A stretch of 64,000 nucleotides of DNA, from the NCBI RefSeq assembly GCF_017305915.1, contig NZ_JAFKJN010000026.1:41784-105783 (forward strand), in the 5' to 3' direction. Below, one piece after another: positions 34,788 to 43,730 of this stretch. Positions within the stretch are counted from its first letter, which is position 1. Every line of letters begins with the position of its first letter. Both the position numbers and the translations under genes were made by a program. The notes under the pieces are model-generated. The model had not been told where the DNA came from. It did not search any database and worked only from the letters and a program-made list of their open reading frames with translations. Origin of the DNA: Reyranella sp. GTDB taxonomy: Bacteria; Pseudomonadota; Alphaproteobacteria; Reyranellales; Reyranellaceae.

Positions 34788-35777
34788 GGTCACCCGCGGC
34801 GGCGCGCAGGACTCGCGCAGCACCAGGTCGACCGGCAGCACCGCCCGGGATTGCGGGCCGTCGACATCGCCGCGCAGCCGCTGCAGCAGCAGCTCGGCGG
34901 CCGCACGCCCGACATCGTCGAGGCTCCAGCGCAGCGCGGTGATCGCGGGCGTATGGGCGGCGGCAAGGTCGGTGTCGCCGACCGACAGCACGGAGAGGTC
35001 GTCCGGCACGGAAAGCCCCGTGTCGCGCGCCGCCCGCAACGTGCCGGCGAGGATGCGCGTGCCGAGCGCGATGATCGCCGTCGGCCGGGCCGCGTCGCGG
35101 AGCAGGGCGAGCGTGTCGGCGTGCGCGAAGTCCATCGGCGAAGCCTGGATGCAGAGCTGCGCGCCGCCTGGATCGAGGTTCAGCTCGTTGAAAGCCTCGT
35201 GAAAACCCGCGATGCGCTCGCGGCTGGGGCGCATGCGTGCATCGGCCGTCAGGAGCGCGATGCGTCGATGCCCGAGGCCGATCAGGTATCGCGTCGCCGC
35301 CTGTGCGCCGGCGCGATGGTCGACCAGGACGGCGGGGTCTTCATCCAGCGGATCGCGATCGACGATCACGACTGGGGTGCCGGTGGCGGTGAGCTCTCGC
35401 CAGGTCGTGTCGTTGGCGTCGCTCCCGGGTGCCACCAGCATGCCGTCGAGCCGCCGCCCGCGGAACTCGCCGGCGGCCGAGCGCTCGCGTCCGGGATCGT
35501 TCGCCGTGCTGGCGACGACCAGCATGTAGCCGGCCTCGCGCAGACGGGCCTCCGCCGCGCGCACGATGGTGGCGTTGAGGGGATTGGCGATGTCGGGCAC
35601 CAGGCAGCCGACCATCCCGGTCGATCGCGTGCGCAGGCCACGGGCCATGAAGTCGGGCTGGTAGCCAAGCTTGCTGGCCGCTGCGCTCACGTCGCGCGCG
35701 ATCTTGGCACTTACGTTCTTGCCGCCATTCAGCGCCCGTGAAACCGAGCTGAGCGAGACACCGGCGGCTTTCGCCAC
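34779..35777 (-). CDS. LacI-family transcriptional regulator
   Basis: At least 332 residues from GTG 35777. The real N-terminus is probably a few codons longer, because LacI proteins usually begin VTIHDVAKAAGVSLSSVSRAL and the codons for TIHD lie upstream (to about 35795), but no standard start codon is in place there. The HTH and hinge (KNVSAKIARDVSAAASKLGY) are followed by a periplasmic-binding-protein-like effector domain. Probably represses the divergent transport/hydrolase operon and itself through two identical operator sequences in the 129 bp gap. Effector unknown. Confidence 0.88.
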   Translation of the reverse strand: MAKAAGVSLSSVSRALNGGKNVSAKIARDVSAAASKLGYQPDFMARGLRTRSTGMVGCLVPDIANPLNATIVRAAEARLREAGYMLVVASTANDPGRERSAAGEFRGRRLDGMLVAPGSDANDTTWRELTATGTPVVIVDRDPLDEDPAVLVDHRAGAQAATRYLIGLGHRRIALLTADARMRPSRERIAGFHEAFNELNLDPGGAQLCIQASPMDFAHADTLALLRDAARPTAIIALGTRILAGTLRAARDTGLSVPDDLSVLSVGDTDLAAAHTPAITALRWSLDDVGRAAAELLLQRLRGDVDGPQSRAVLPVDLVLRESCAPPRVTSG

Positions 35778-35804
35778 GTCGTGGATCGTGACGATACGCT
35801 TGTT

Positions 35805-35882
35805 GGAAACGATTTCCTCCAGTCCGACTCGATAGTGTTGACTCCAAGTGTCGGCATCGGGAGGATACTGGAAACGATTTCA
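35805..35882. promoter_or_regulatory. Twin LacI-type operators and divergent promoter region
   Basis: GGAAACGATTTCC at 35805-35817 and GGAAACGATTTCA at 35870-35882 are the same inverted repeat (GGAAA-CGA-TTTCC), 65 bp centre to centre, about six helical turns, which favours DNA looping. The left copy overlaps the GGAGG ribosome site of the LacI gene and the right copy lies 25 bp before the binding-protein ATG. Only these two copies were noticed in the gap. Assignment to the adjacent LacI regulator is inference from position and typical operator form. Confidence 0.75.
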
Positions 35883-35906
35883 ACAAAACAATAACCGGGA
35901 GGTCAC

Positions 35907-37487
35907 ATGCTCAAGATCAATCGCCGCCTTCTCGCGGCAGGAACGGGCGCGCTCGCCTTGCTGGCCGCGGCACCGGTGCTGGCCCAGGGCAAGGCCCTGA
36001 AGTTCGTGCAGAACGGCAATCTGACGATCCTCGACCCGATCTGGACGACGGCCTACGTCACCCGCGACCACGGCTACATGATCTACGACACGCTGTTCTC
36101 GACCGACGAGAGCAACGCGGTGAAGCCGCAGATGGTCGACAAGTACGAGGTGTCTTCTGACAAGCTGCTGTGGACCTTCACGTTGCGCGACGGCCTGGAA
36201 TGGCACGACGGCGCGCCGGTGACGGCGGAGGATTGCGTCGTGTCGCTGAAGCGCTGGGGCGCGCGCGATCCGATGGGCCAGAAGCTGATGGACTTCGTCG
36301 CCGAGCTGAAGCCGGTCAACGACAAGACCTTCACGTTGCGACTCAAGGAGCCGTACGGCCTGGTGCTCGACACGCTCGGCAAACCCTCGTCGAACGTGCC
36401 GTTCATGATGCCCAAGCGGATTGCCGGCACCGATCCGTTCAAGCAGATCGACAGCCAGATCGGCTCCGGCCCGTTCATCTATGTCAACGCCGAGTCCAAG
36501 CCGGGCGAGAAGCACGTCTACATCAAGAACCCCAAGTACAAGCCGCGCAGCGAGCCCGCCTCCGGCCTCGCCGGCGGCAAGATCGCCAAGGTCGATCGCG
36601 TCGAGTTCATCGACATGCCCGATCCGACGCAGCAGGTGAACGCGCTGATCGCCGGCGAGGTCGACATGATCGAGCAGGTGCCGCACGACCTCATTCCGCT
36701 GCTGAAGAAGGACAAGGCGGTGCAGGCGGTCGACTGGAACCCGCTCGGCCAGCAGTTCGTGCTGCGCATGAACCATCTGACCAAGCCGTTCGACAATCCG
36801 AAGATCCGGCTGGCCGCGCTCTATTCGATGCGCCAGGAGGACTACCTCAAGGCGACGGTGGGCGAGCAGCAGTACTACAAGGTCTGCACCGCTGCCTTCG
36901 TCTGCGGCACGCCCAACGGCTTCGAGATCAAGGGCGACCTGCTGACCAAGCCCAACTTCGAGAAGTCCAAGGCGCTGCTCAAGGAGGCGGGCTACGATGG
37001 CTCGCCGGTGGTGCTGATGCAGTCGACGACGCTGCCGGTGCTGACCAACATGGCGCCGGTCACCAAGGCGCTGCTCGAGCAGGGCGGCTTCAAGGTCGAC
37101 ATGCAGGCGATGGACTGGCAGACCGTGGTGTCGCGCCGTGCCAAGAAGGATCCCGCCGACAAGGGCGGCTGGAGCGCCTTCCACACCTACGCCATTGCCG
37201 CCGACATCCTCAATCCGATCGCTGCCAACTTCACGGTCGCCAACGGCGACAAGGCGTGGTTCGGCTGGCCCAACGATCCGGAGATGGAGAAGCTGCGCGA
37301 CGCCTATTCAAAGGAGACCGATCCGGCCAAGTCCAAGGCGCTGGCCCTGGCAGTGCAGAACCGCGCGCTCGAGACGGCGCAATATGCCTGGCTCGGCCAG
37401 TGGTACGGGCCGGGCGCGGCGCGGGCCAACGTCGTCGGCTGGTTGAAGGCGCCGGTCACCGTGCTCTGGAACATCGAGAAGAAGTGA
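35907..37487 (+). CDS. ABC transporter substrate-binding protein, family 5 (peptide/nickel type)
   Basis: 526 residues with a Sec signal peptide (LLAAGTGALALLAAAPVLAQG). The mature part follows the SBP_bac_5 pattern: VQNGNLTILDPIWTTAYVT, FTLRDGLEWHDGAPVTAEDC, and AFNP-like ILNPIAANFTVAN near the end. Binds an oligopeptide, opine or similar amide-containing solute in the periplasm. No permease or ATPase gene follows, which is odd: the next gene is a hydrolase overlapping by 4 bp. Ribosome site GGGAGG at 35897-35902. Confidence 0.9.
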   Translation: MLKINRRLLAAGTGALALLAAAPVLAQGKALKFVQNGNLTILDPIWTTAYVTRDHGYMIYDTLFSTDESNAVKPQMVDKYEVSSDKLLWTFTLRDGLEWHDGAPVTAEDCVVSLKRWGARDPMGQKLMDFVAELKPVNDKTFTLRLKEPYGLVLDTLGKPSSNVPFMMPKRIAGTDPFKQIDSQIGSGPFIYVNAESKPGEKHVYIKNPKYKPRSEPASGLAGGKIAKVDRVEFIDMPDPTQQVNALIAGEVDMIEQVPHDLIPLLKKDKAVQAVDWNPLGQQFVLRMNHLTKPFDNPKIRLAALYSMRQEDYLKATVGEQQYYKVCTAAFVCGTPNGFEIKGDLLTKPNFEKSKALLKEAGYDGSPVVLMQSTTLPVLTNMAPVTKALLEQGGFKVDMQAMDWQTVVSRRAKKDPADKGGWSAFHTYAIAADILNPIAANFTVANGDKAWFGWPNDPEMEKLRDAYSKETDPAKSKALALAVQNRALETAQYAWLGQWYGPGAARANVVGWLKAPVTVLWNIEKK

Positions 37488-38308
37488 AGCCGCAGCGCAG
37501 CGAGGTCCGCGCGCCCGACGGCACGCGGCTGGCGGTCTACGAATGGGGCGATCCGGCGGGGCCGGAGGTGGTGCTGATCCATGGCTTCGCCCAGTGCCAC
37601 CTCTGCTTCACGCCGCAGATCGAGGCGCTGGCGACGCACTTCCGCGTCGTCGCCTTCGACCAGCGAGGACACGGCGAGTCGGAGCAGCCCGCCGATCCTG
37701 CCGCCTATCGCGGCAGCCGCGTCTGGGCCGACGACATCGCCGCCGTCATCGCCGCCAAGCGGCTGCGGCGGCCGGTGCTGGTCGGCTGGTCGATGGGCGG
37801 GCGGGTGATCCGGCAGTACCTGATGGTGCACGGCGACGCTCGCCTCGCCGGCATCAATTTCGTTGCCTCGCTGGTGGTCGAGGACCCGCGCGGCCGTGGG
37901 CCGTCGGGGCTCAAGCCGCTACCGGAGACCCTGTCGCGCGCCGAGGAGATCGAGGCGGCGATCGCCTTCGTCGATGGCTGCTACGGCAGGAAGCCTCCCG
38001 AGGCGGAGTTCCGCCGGGTGCTGGCCTACAACATGCGCGTGCCGGCGTCGGTGCGCCGCGCGATCGGCGGCTGGTCGACCGAGCCCGGGCCGACGATCGA
38101 GGCACTGGAGAAGGTGCGCGTGCCGGTGCTGATCACGCACGGCCGCGCCGATGCCGTCGTGCTGCCGCTCGCCGTCGACTCCAGCCTGGCCGCAATGCCG
38201 CACGCCGAGGTGTCGTGGTTCGACGGCTGCGGGCATTCGCCGTTTGCCGAGGACGCTGTGAAATTCAATCGCGAGCTCGTGGCCTTCGTGCAGTCCTGCC
38301 AAGGTTGA
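37484..38308 (+). CDS. Alpha/beta hydrolase
   Basis: 274 residues from GTG 37484, overlapping the binding-protein stop (GTGA). Fold landmarks: VLIHGFAQCHLCF (oxyanion), FDQRGHGESEQP, nucleophile elbow VGWSMGGRVI with Ser, acid in THGRADAVV, and His in FDGCGHSPFAED. Cytoplasmic, no signal. Probably cleaves an ester, amide or carbon-carbon bond in the compound handled by this operon. Substrate unknown. Confidence 0.85.
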   Translation: MKPQRSEVRAPDGTRLAVYEWGDPAGPEVVLIHGFAQCHLCFTPQIEALATHFRVVAFDQRGHGESEQPADPAAYRGSRVWADDIAAVIAAKRLRRPVLVGWSMGGRVIRQYLMVHGDARLAGINFVASLVVEDPRGRGPSGLKPLPETLSRAEEIEAAIAFVDGCYGRKPPEAEFRRVLAYNMRVPASVRRAIGGWSTEPGPTIEALEKVRVPVLITHGRADAVVLPLAVDSSLAAMPHAEVSWFDGCGHSPFAEDAVKFNRELVAFVQSCQG

Positions 38309-38341
38309 CCGCGGTCTGACGGCCTGCCCAAATCGCAGGCC

Positions 38342-39346
38342 GTGAACCCGAGCTTCGCCCGTCTCACCGAGGTCCCTGCCGAACCGATCCCGCTGACGGT
38401 GCTGACCGGCTTCCTCGGCAGCGGGAAGACGACGCTGCTGTCCCGCGTTCTCGCGCTGCCGGACCTGCGTGACACGGCGGTCGTGATCAGCGAGTTCGGC
38501 GCCGTCGCGCTGGACCATCTGCTGCTCGAGGCCACCGCCGACGACGTGGTCGAGCTGCCCAACGGCTGCACCTGCTGTGCGGTGCGCCAGGGCCTGGCTG
38601 ACGCCTTCTACCGGCTGCTGCGGTCGCGTCCGTCGGCGGCCAAGCCGTTCCGGCGCATCGCGCTCGAGACCAGCGGGCTCGCCGATCCCGGGCCGGTTCT
38701 CTACACCCTCTCGGCCGACTCTTTCCTCGAAGCGTCGCTCACCCTCGATCGCGTCGTGACGACTGTCGATGCCGTCGCCGGCCCGGCGACGCTTGATCGC
38801 TATCCGGAGGCGGTAGCACAGGCGGCCGTCGCCGACCTGCTGCTGCTCACCAAGACCGATCTCGCGTCTCCGCCGGACGGGTTCGTGCAGCGGCTGGCGT
38901 CGCTCAATCCGACCGCGCCGATCGTCGATGCCGGCGAGGTCGACGCGGGCGACCTGCTGTTCGGCGGCTCGCCCCGGGCGCTCCCGCGGCCGCGGCCGAG
39001 TGCTGCGGCCGCGCACGCCCATGGCATCTACGCCCTGGCGCTGCGGCTGCAGCGGCCGATGGACCGCCTGCGCTTCGCCATGGCGCTGGGCGGCCTGGCG
39101 CGCGATCACGGCGAGAAGCTGCTGCGCGTGAAGGGGCTGGTCGAGTTCGCCGATCGGCCGGGCGGGCCGGCGGCGATCCACGCCGTGCAGCACACGCTCT
39201 ATCCGCCGCGCTGGCTGGAGCGCTGGCCGGACGCCGACCATGCCAGCCGCCTCGTCTTCATCCTCCGTGATCTCGAGCCGGACGAGATCCTGCGCCGCTT
39301 CGCCGAAGGCGAGCCGGCGATCGTCGCTCCGGCGGGAGGCTCCTGA
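38342..39346 (+). CDS. CobW/COG0523-family GTPase (metallochaperone type)
   Basis: 334 residues from GTG 38342. P-loop GFLGSGKTTLLSRVL (Walker A), the CxCC motif in NGCTCCAVRQGL, switch/Walker B ETSGLADPGPVL, and guanine motif TKTD. The C-terminal CobW_C part ends in WPDADHASRLVFI. COG0523 proteins insert or handle metals (Zn, Co, Fe) for specific enzymes. Overlap with the following metal-dependent hydantoinase-like gene (TGATG, 1 bp) suggests it serves that enzyme. Confidence 0.88.
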   Translation: MNPSFARLTEVPAEPIPLTVLTGFLGSGKTTLLSRVLALPDLRDTAVVISEFGAVALDHLLLEATADDVVELPNGCTCCAVRQGLADAFYRLLRSRPSAAKPFRRIALETSGLADPGPVLYTLSADSFLEASLTLDRVVTTVDAVAGPATLDRYPEAVAQAAVADLLLLTKTDLASPPDGFVQRLASLNPTAPIVDAGEVDAGDLLFGGSPRALPRPRPSAAAAHAHGIYALALRLQRPMDRLRFAMALGGLARDHGEKLLRVKGLVEFADRPGGPAAIHAVQHTLYPPRWLERWPDADHASRLVFILRDLEPDEILRRFAEGEPAIVAPAGGS

Positions 39347-40767
39347 TGCTCGACCTCGCCATCACCGGCGGCACCTGCGTGCTGCCGACCGGAACCCAGG
39401 CCGCCGACGTCGGCGTCAAGGATGGACGCATCGTACTGGTCGGCGGGCCGGGCTCGCTGCCCGACGCTGCCCGTACGGTCTCGGCCAAGCACCGCCTGGT
39501 CATTCCCGGCGGCATCGATCCGCACATCCATTGCCTGATGCCGGTGCGCGCGCCGGGCCGGCCCGATGTGCTGACCGATCCGCCGTCGCAGGTGAGCAAG
39601 GCGGCGCTGCATGGCGGCACCACCACCCTGATCGACTTCGTGCAATGCGTGCACGAGCGCACCGTCCAGGAGTCGATCGCGGCGACGCAGGCTCAGTGGA
39701 AGGGCGCCTGCTACTGCGACTACGGCTTCCACCTGACCCTGATGGGCGAGGTGCCGCAGCCGCATTTCGGCCAGCTCGCCGACGCGATGCAGGACGGCCA
39801 TGCCAGCATCAAGATCTTCACCACCAACATCCGGCCAGGAAATGTCGGCCGCATGGTGCCGCACGGCCATATCTGGGAGGCGCTGAAGGTGGTCGCCGGT
39901 GCGGGCGGCATCGCCTGCATCCATGCCGAGGACAACGACATCGTGATGTTCATGTACGAGAAGCTGATGCGCGAGAACCGCGTCAGCTTCGAGCACATGG
40001 CCGAGGTGCACAACGCGCTGTCGGAGGAGCTGTCCTTCAACCGCGTGATCCGGCTCGCCGAGAACGTCGAGGGCGCCGCGCTCTACATGGTGCACGTCTC
40101 GGCGGCGACCGGCGTGGCGGCGCTCGCGGCGTCGCGGGCGAAGGGCTTCCCGATGTACGGCGAGACCCTGCACCAGTACCTGATGTACAACGCCGAGGAC
40201 TACAAGCGGCCGGGCGGGCAGATGTTCCACACCTACCCGTCGCTCAAGTATCCCGAGGACCAGAAGCGGCTGTGGGAGGCGACCAACCGCGGCGCCATCC
40301 AGACCATCGCCACCGACGAGCTGTGCTGTCCGCTGCGGGTCAAGCTGCAGGGCAGCCGGATCGACGACACGACCGGCGGCAACTCCGGCGTCGAGCCGCG
40401 GGTCGGGCTGATGTATACGCAGATGGTGACCAAGCGCGGCTATTCGGAAGCCCATTTCGTCGACATGATCTCGACCAACGCGGCCAAGATCATGGGCCTC
40501 TATCCGAGGAAAGGCGCGCTGGCGGCAGGCTCCGACGCCGATATCGTGCTGCTGCAGACCGGGCTCGAGAAGACGATCAAGGCCGCCGACCTGCACGAGA
40601 CCGACTACACGCCGTGGGAGGGCCACGTCGTCACCGCGTGGCCGACGGTCACGATCAAGGGCGGCCACGTGGTCGTGGAAGAGGGCACCTTCCACGGCGA
40701 CCTCAAGCATGGCCAGTTCCTCGAGCGTCGCGTCAGCGACGACATCCGCAGCCGGCCGGCGGTGTAG
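39346..40767 (+). CDS. Dihydropyrimidinase/hydantoinase-like amidohydrolase
   Basis: 473 residues. Cyclic-amidase landmarks: metal pair in GGIDPHIHC, carboxylatable Lys in ASIKIFTTN, His in CIHAEDND, His in YMVHVSAATG, the GETLHQYL block, and catalytic Asp in TIATDELCCPL, where the usual TDHCPF is altered to TDELCCPL. The enzyme should open a cyclic imide, ureide or hydantoin ring using a binuclear metal centre. It is divergent from textbook dihydropyrimidinase, so the ring may differ. Forms an operon with the CobW gene and the permease 2 bp downstream. Confidence 0.87.
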   Translation: MLDLAITGGTCVLPTGTQAADVGVKDGRIVLVGGPGSLPDAARTVSAKHRLVIPGGIDPHIHCLMPVRAPGRPDVLTDPPSQVSKAALHGGTTTLIDFVQCVHERTVQESIAATQAQWKGACYCDYGFHLTLMGEVPQPHFGQLADAMQDGHASIKIFTTNIRPGNVGRMVPHGHIWEALKVVAGAGGIACIHAEDNDIVMFMYEKLMRENRVSFEHMAEVHNALSEELSFNRVIRLAENVEGAALYMVHVSAATGVAALAASRAKGFPMYGETLHQYLMYNAEDYKRPGGQMFHTYPSLKYPEDQKRLWEATNRGAIQTIATDELCCPLRVKLQGSRIDDTTGGNSGVEPRVGLMYTQMVTKRGYSEAHFVDMISTNAAKIMGLYPRKGALAAGSDADIVLLQTGLEKTIKAADLHETDYTPWEGHVVTAWPTVTIKGGHVVVEEGTFHGDLKHGQFLERRVSDDIRSRPAV

Positions 40768-40769
40768 AG

Positions 40770-42230
40770 ATGCCTGCCGATATGTCCACCGACATGCCGG
40801 TCGGCGCCCTGCGCAAGGACGCGCTGGGCGTCCCCCACATCGTCTTCTTCGTGGTCGCCGCCGCTGCGCCGTTGACTGCCGTCATCGGCGTCACGCCGGC
40901 CGCATTCATGCTCGGCAACGGGCCGGGCGTGCCGTTGACCTTCCTGCTGGTCGGCGTCCTCTATCTGCTGTTCAGCGCCGGCTTCACCGCCATGAGCGGC
41001 TTCGTCGGCAGCTGCGGCGGATTCTATTCCTACATCGTCGCCGGGCTGGGGCCTACCGCCGGCGTGGCCGGGGCGATGATCGCGCTCGCGACCTATTCCG
41101 CCATCGAGATCGGCTTGTGCGGAATGTTCGGCTTCTTCCTCAACGACATGGTGACGTCGCACGGCGGGCCCGAGATTGCCTGGTGGCTCTATCCTGTCGG
41201 CCTGCTGGCTCTCGTCTATGCCTGCGGCCGCCGCAGCATCGAGTTCAGCGGTACCGTGCTCGCCTGCTGCATGATCGCCGAGGTGACCATCCTGCTGCTG
41301 CTGGGCGTGGCGATCCTGCTCATGGTCACGGGCGGCCCGGCGGAACCGGTCGTGGTCGCGCCGTTCGGCACCGCGGCGCTCATGCCGGGGCTCGGCATGT
41401 CGCTGGTCTTCGTCGTCACCGCCTTCGTCGGCTTCGAGGCGACCGCGATCTTCGGCGAGGAGGCGCGCGACCGCGGGCGCACCATCCCGCGCGCGACCTA
41501 CATCGCCGTCATCCTGATCGCGCTGTTCTATGCCTTCACGACCTGGACGGTCTCGCTCTACTACGGGCCGGACCGGATCGCGGACCAGGCGGCGCAGCAC
41601 ACCGCCACGCTCTATTTCACGCCGGTCAAAGTCCTGATGGGCCTGACGGCGGGCCACGTCATGGAAGGCCTGCTGGTCGCCAGCCTGTTCGCCTGCGCGC
41701 TGTCGTTCCACAATACCCTCAACCGCTACCTGTTCGCGGCCGGCCGCGAGGGGCTGCTGTGGCGGGGCCTCGGCCGTACCCATCCCGACCACCACTCGCC
41801 GCTGCTCGCCGGCGCGGTGCAGACCGCGGTCATGCTGGTCGGGATCGCGCTGTTCGCGCTGGCTGGGGCTGACCCCTATGCTGTCGTGTTCTCCTGGATG
41901 GGCGCGTTCTCGAGCCTCGGCATCCTGATCCTGCAATTGCTGGTGTCGCTCGCCGTCATCGCCTTCTTCTGGCGCAACAGCCGCGGCCTCAGCGTTTGGC
42001 GCCGCCTGGTCGCGCCGGCCCTGAGCGCGCTGGGGCTTGCGGCCTGCTTCGTGATGATGGCCGGCAATCTCGAGTTGATGAGCGGCTCCAACTCGCTCAT
42101 CGTCCGGAGCTTTCCGGGGCTGCTGCTCGCGATCGGGCTGGTCGGCGCCGGCCTAGCCGTCTGGGTCAAGGCGCGCGACCCCAAGGTCTATGCCCATCTC
42201 GGGCGGACGTTCCATCAGGAGCTGGGGTAG
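40770..42230 (+). CDS. APC-superfamily amino-acid/amide permease
   Basis: 486 residues from ATG 40770. Twelve hydrophobic helices; the first carries the APC substrate-site glycines (VVAAAAPLTAVIGVTPAAF) and the sixth FVGFEATAIFGEEARDRGRTIPRATY, the family signature. Predicted proton- or sodium-driven uptake of the operon substrate, possibly a hydantoin, amino acid or amide. The longer frame upstream runs through the amidohydrolase and was rejected. Confidence 0.87.
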   Translation: MPADMSTDMPVGALRKDALGVPHIVFFVVAAAAPLTAVIGVTPAAFMLGNGPGVPLTFLLVGVLYLLFSAGFTAMSGFVGSCGGFYSYIVAGLGPTAGVAGAMIALATYSAIEIGLCGMFGFFLNDMVTSHGGPEIAWWLYPVGLLALVYACGRRSIEFSGTVLACCMIAEVTILLLLGVAILLMVTGGPAEPVVVAPFGTAALMPGLGMSLVFVVTAFVGFEATAIFGEEARDRGRTIPRATYIAVILIALFYAFTTWTVSLYYGPDRIADQAAQHTATLYFTPVKVLMGLTAGHVMEGLLVASLFACALSFHNTLNRYLFAAGREGLLWRGLGRTHPDHHSPLLAGAVQTAVMLVGIALFALAGADPYAVVFSWMGAFSSLGILILQLLVSLAVIAFFWRNSRGLSVWRRLVAPALSALGLAACFVMMAGNLELMSGSNSLIVRSFPGLLLAIGLVGAGLAVWVKARDPKVYAHLGRTFHQELG

Positions 42231-42263
42231 GATCGCGTCACGATCACAGCCCGCGAGCCCACC

Positions 42264-42845
42264 ATGTCCCGCATCCGTCCGTCGCGCTTCGTCCACGTCG
42301 TCTATCGCACCCGCCAGTTTGACAAGATGATCGACTGGTACCGCACGGTCTTCGACTGCCGGGTGCAGTACCAGACCCCGGTCCTGGCCTTCCTGACCTA
42401 TGACGACGAGCACCACCGCGTGGCGCTGATCAATCTCGCTGCGGTGGCGCCGGATGCGAGCCATGACGGCCCGCGCGGCGCGGTCGGCGTCGACCACGTC
42501 GCCTACACCTATGGCAGCGTCGACGACCTGATGGAGAACTACGCCCAGCTCAAGGAGAAGGGGATCCTGCCGTACTGGTGCATCCACCACGGCGTGACGA
42601 TGTCGATGTACTACGCCGATCCCGACGGCAACCAGATGGAGCTGCAGGTCGACTCCTTCGACTCGGCCGACCAAGCCAATGCCTTCATGACCGGCCCGGG
42701 CTTCGCTGCCAACCCGATCGGCGTCGAGTACGACCCGGAGGAGATCCTGGCCAAGATCAGGGCCGGTACGCCGGGCTCGGCCTTCTTGCGGCGCAAGAGC
42801 GATCTACCGGTGTCGCCGATCCGGGGAGCGATGACGCCCGCCTGA
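42264..42845 (+). CDS. VOC-family (extradiol dioxygenase-like) protein
   Basis: 193 residues. Paired beta-alpha-beta-beta-beta modules with metal ligands His in RFVHVVYRT, His in GVDHVAYTY and Glu in GNQMELQVDSF, the glyoxalase/dioxygenase order. IHHGVTMSMYYADPDGN is the strand before the last ligand. Reaction not predictable: dioxygenase, isomerase or ring cleavage. It follows the permease by 33 bp and probably belongs to the same catabolic operon. Confidence 0.82.
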   Translation: MSRIRPSRFVHVVYRTRQFDKMIDWYRTVFDCRVQYQTPVLAFLTYDDEHHRVALINLAAVAPDASHDGPRGAVGVDHVAYTYGSVDDLMENYAQLKEKGILPYWCIHHGVTMSMYYADPDGNQMELQVDSFDSADQANAFMTGPGFAANPIGVEYDPEEILAKIRAGTPGSAFLRRKSDLPVSPIRGAMTPA

Positions 42846-42893
42846 AGCGCGGGCCTCACATCGGTGCCGGGCGCCGGCGGTCGATCTGGCCGG

Positions 42894-43601
42894 CTAATCC
42901 TGCGGCGGGACGAACATGTAGCCGACGCCCCAGACGGTGCGGATCGCCGTCGGATGCTCGGGATCGACCTCGATCTTGCGGCGGATGCGGTTGATGCGCA
43001 GGTCGATGGCGCGGTCGAACGCCGCCATCTCGCGATGGCCGATGCGCTCCAGCATCCAGTTGCGCTCGAGCGGCCGGTTGGGATTGTCGGCGAACAGCTT
43101 CAGCAGATCGAACTCGCTAGCCGACAGCGTCTCCTCGTTGCCGTCCTGCTCGATCAGGATGTGGCGCTCGAGGTCGAGCACACGGCGGCCCATGCGGACC
43201 CGCTTGCTCGGCGCCGCGGCCGGCGCCTCGCCGGTGCGGCGCAGCACGCTCTTGATGCGGGCCAGGAGCTCGCGCGGCTCGAAGGGTTTCGGAATGTAGT
43301 CGTCGGCGCCGGACTCGAGGCCGACGATGCGGTCGACCGTCTCGCCGGCCGCCGTCACCATGATGATGCAGATCTTGCCGCTCTTCTCGCGCAGCCAGCG
43401 CGCCAACGCGAGGCCGTCCTCGCCGGGCAGCCCGATATCGAGCAGCACGAGATTCGGGATTTCGCGCTCCACCAGCCGGCGCAAGCCGACCCCCGAGGCA
43501 AAGCCCGTGACCCGGTAGCCGCGCTTGCTGAGGTAACCGATCAGTAACTGGCGGCCCGCAGCCTCATCTTCAACGACGACGATATGTGGGCGCCAATCCA
43601 T
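42894..43601 (-). CDS. OmpR/TorR-type response regulator
   Basis: 235 residues. Receiver with EDE pair and phospho-Asp55 (LVLLDIGLPGEDG), Lys in IPKPFEP, and winged helix ending IDLRINRIRRKIE ... WGVGYMF. It is clearly paralogous to the regulator at 3343-4050 (same length, same linker blocks). Lies downstream of its TorS-like kinase on the same strand, separated by 122 bp that contain a tandem repeat. Confidence 0.9.
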   Translation of the reverse strand: MDWRPHIVVVEDEAAGRQLLIGYLSKRGYRVTGFASGVGLRRLVEREIPNLVLLDIGLPGEDGLALARWLREKSGKICIIMVTAAGETVDRIVGLESGADDYIPKPFEPRELLARIKSVLRRTGEAPAAAPSKRVRMGRRVLDLERHILIEQDGNEETLSASEFDLLKLFADNPNRPLERNWMLERIGHREMAAFDRAIDLRINRIRRKIEVDPEHPTAIRTVWGVGYMFVPPQD

Positions 43602-43690
43602 TCTTCACAACTCTGGCCCGGGGAGCGCACCTGGCGCCAAGGCGAAAATGTTAGAGGACTCCAGCAGTTTAGCCAAGCTTCTGAGGCCGT

Positions 43691-43730
43691 TTCATCAGGC
43701 GACTCAGGCGCTTCATTAGCGACTCAAGCG
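43691..43730. repeat. 21-bp-spaced near-tandem repeat upstream of the regulator gene
   Basis: TTCATCAGGCGACTCAGGCG at 43691-43710 and TTCATTAGCGACTCAAGCG at 43712-43730 repeat with a period of 21 bp, two helical turns. The second copy runs over the kinase stop codon. A direct repeat at this spacing is the form OmpR-family regulators bind, so this may be an autoregulatory site; that is inference. The rest of the 122 bp gap shows nothing recognisable. Confidence 0.4.

Noticed and set aside
39240..40769. A frame joining a long unknown region to the amino-acid permease, as if a fusion protein
   Set aside because: The upstream part is out of frame with the amidohydrolase gene and has shadow-like composition; the permease begins at ATG 40770.
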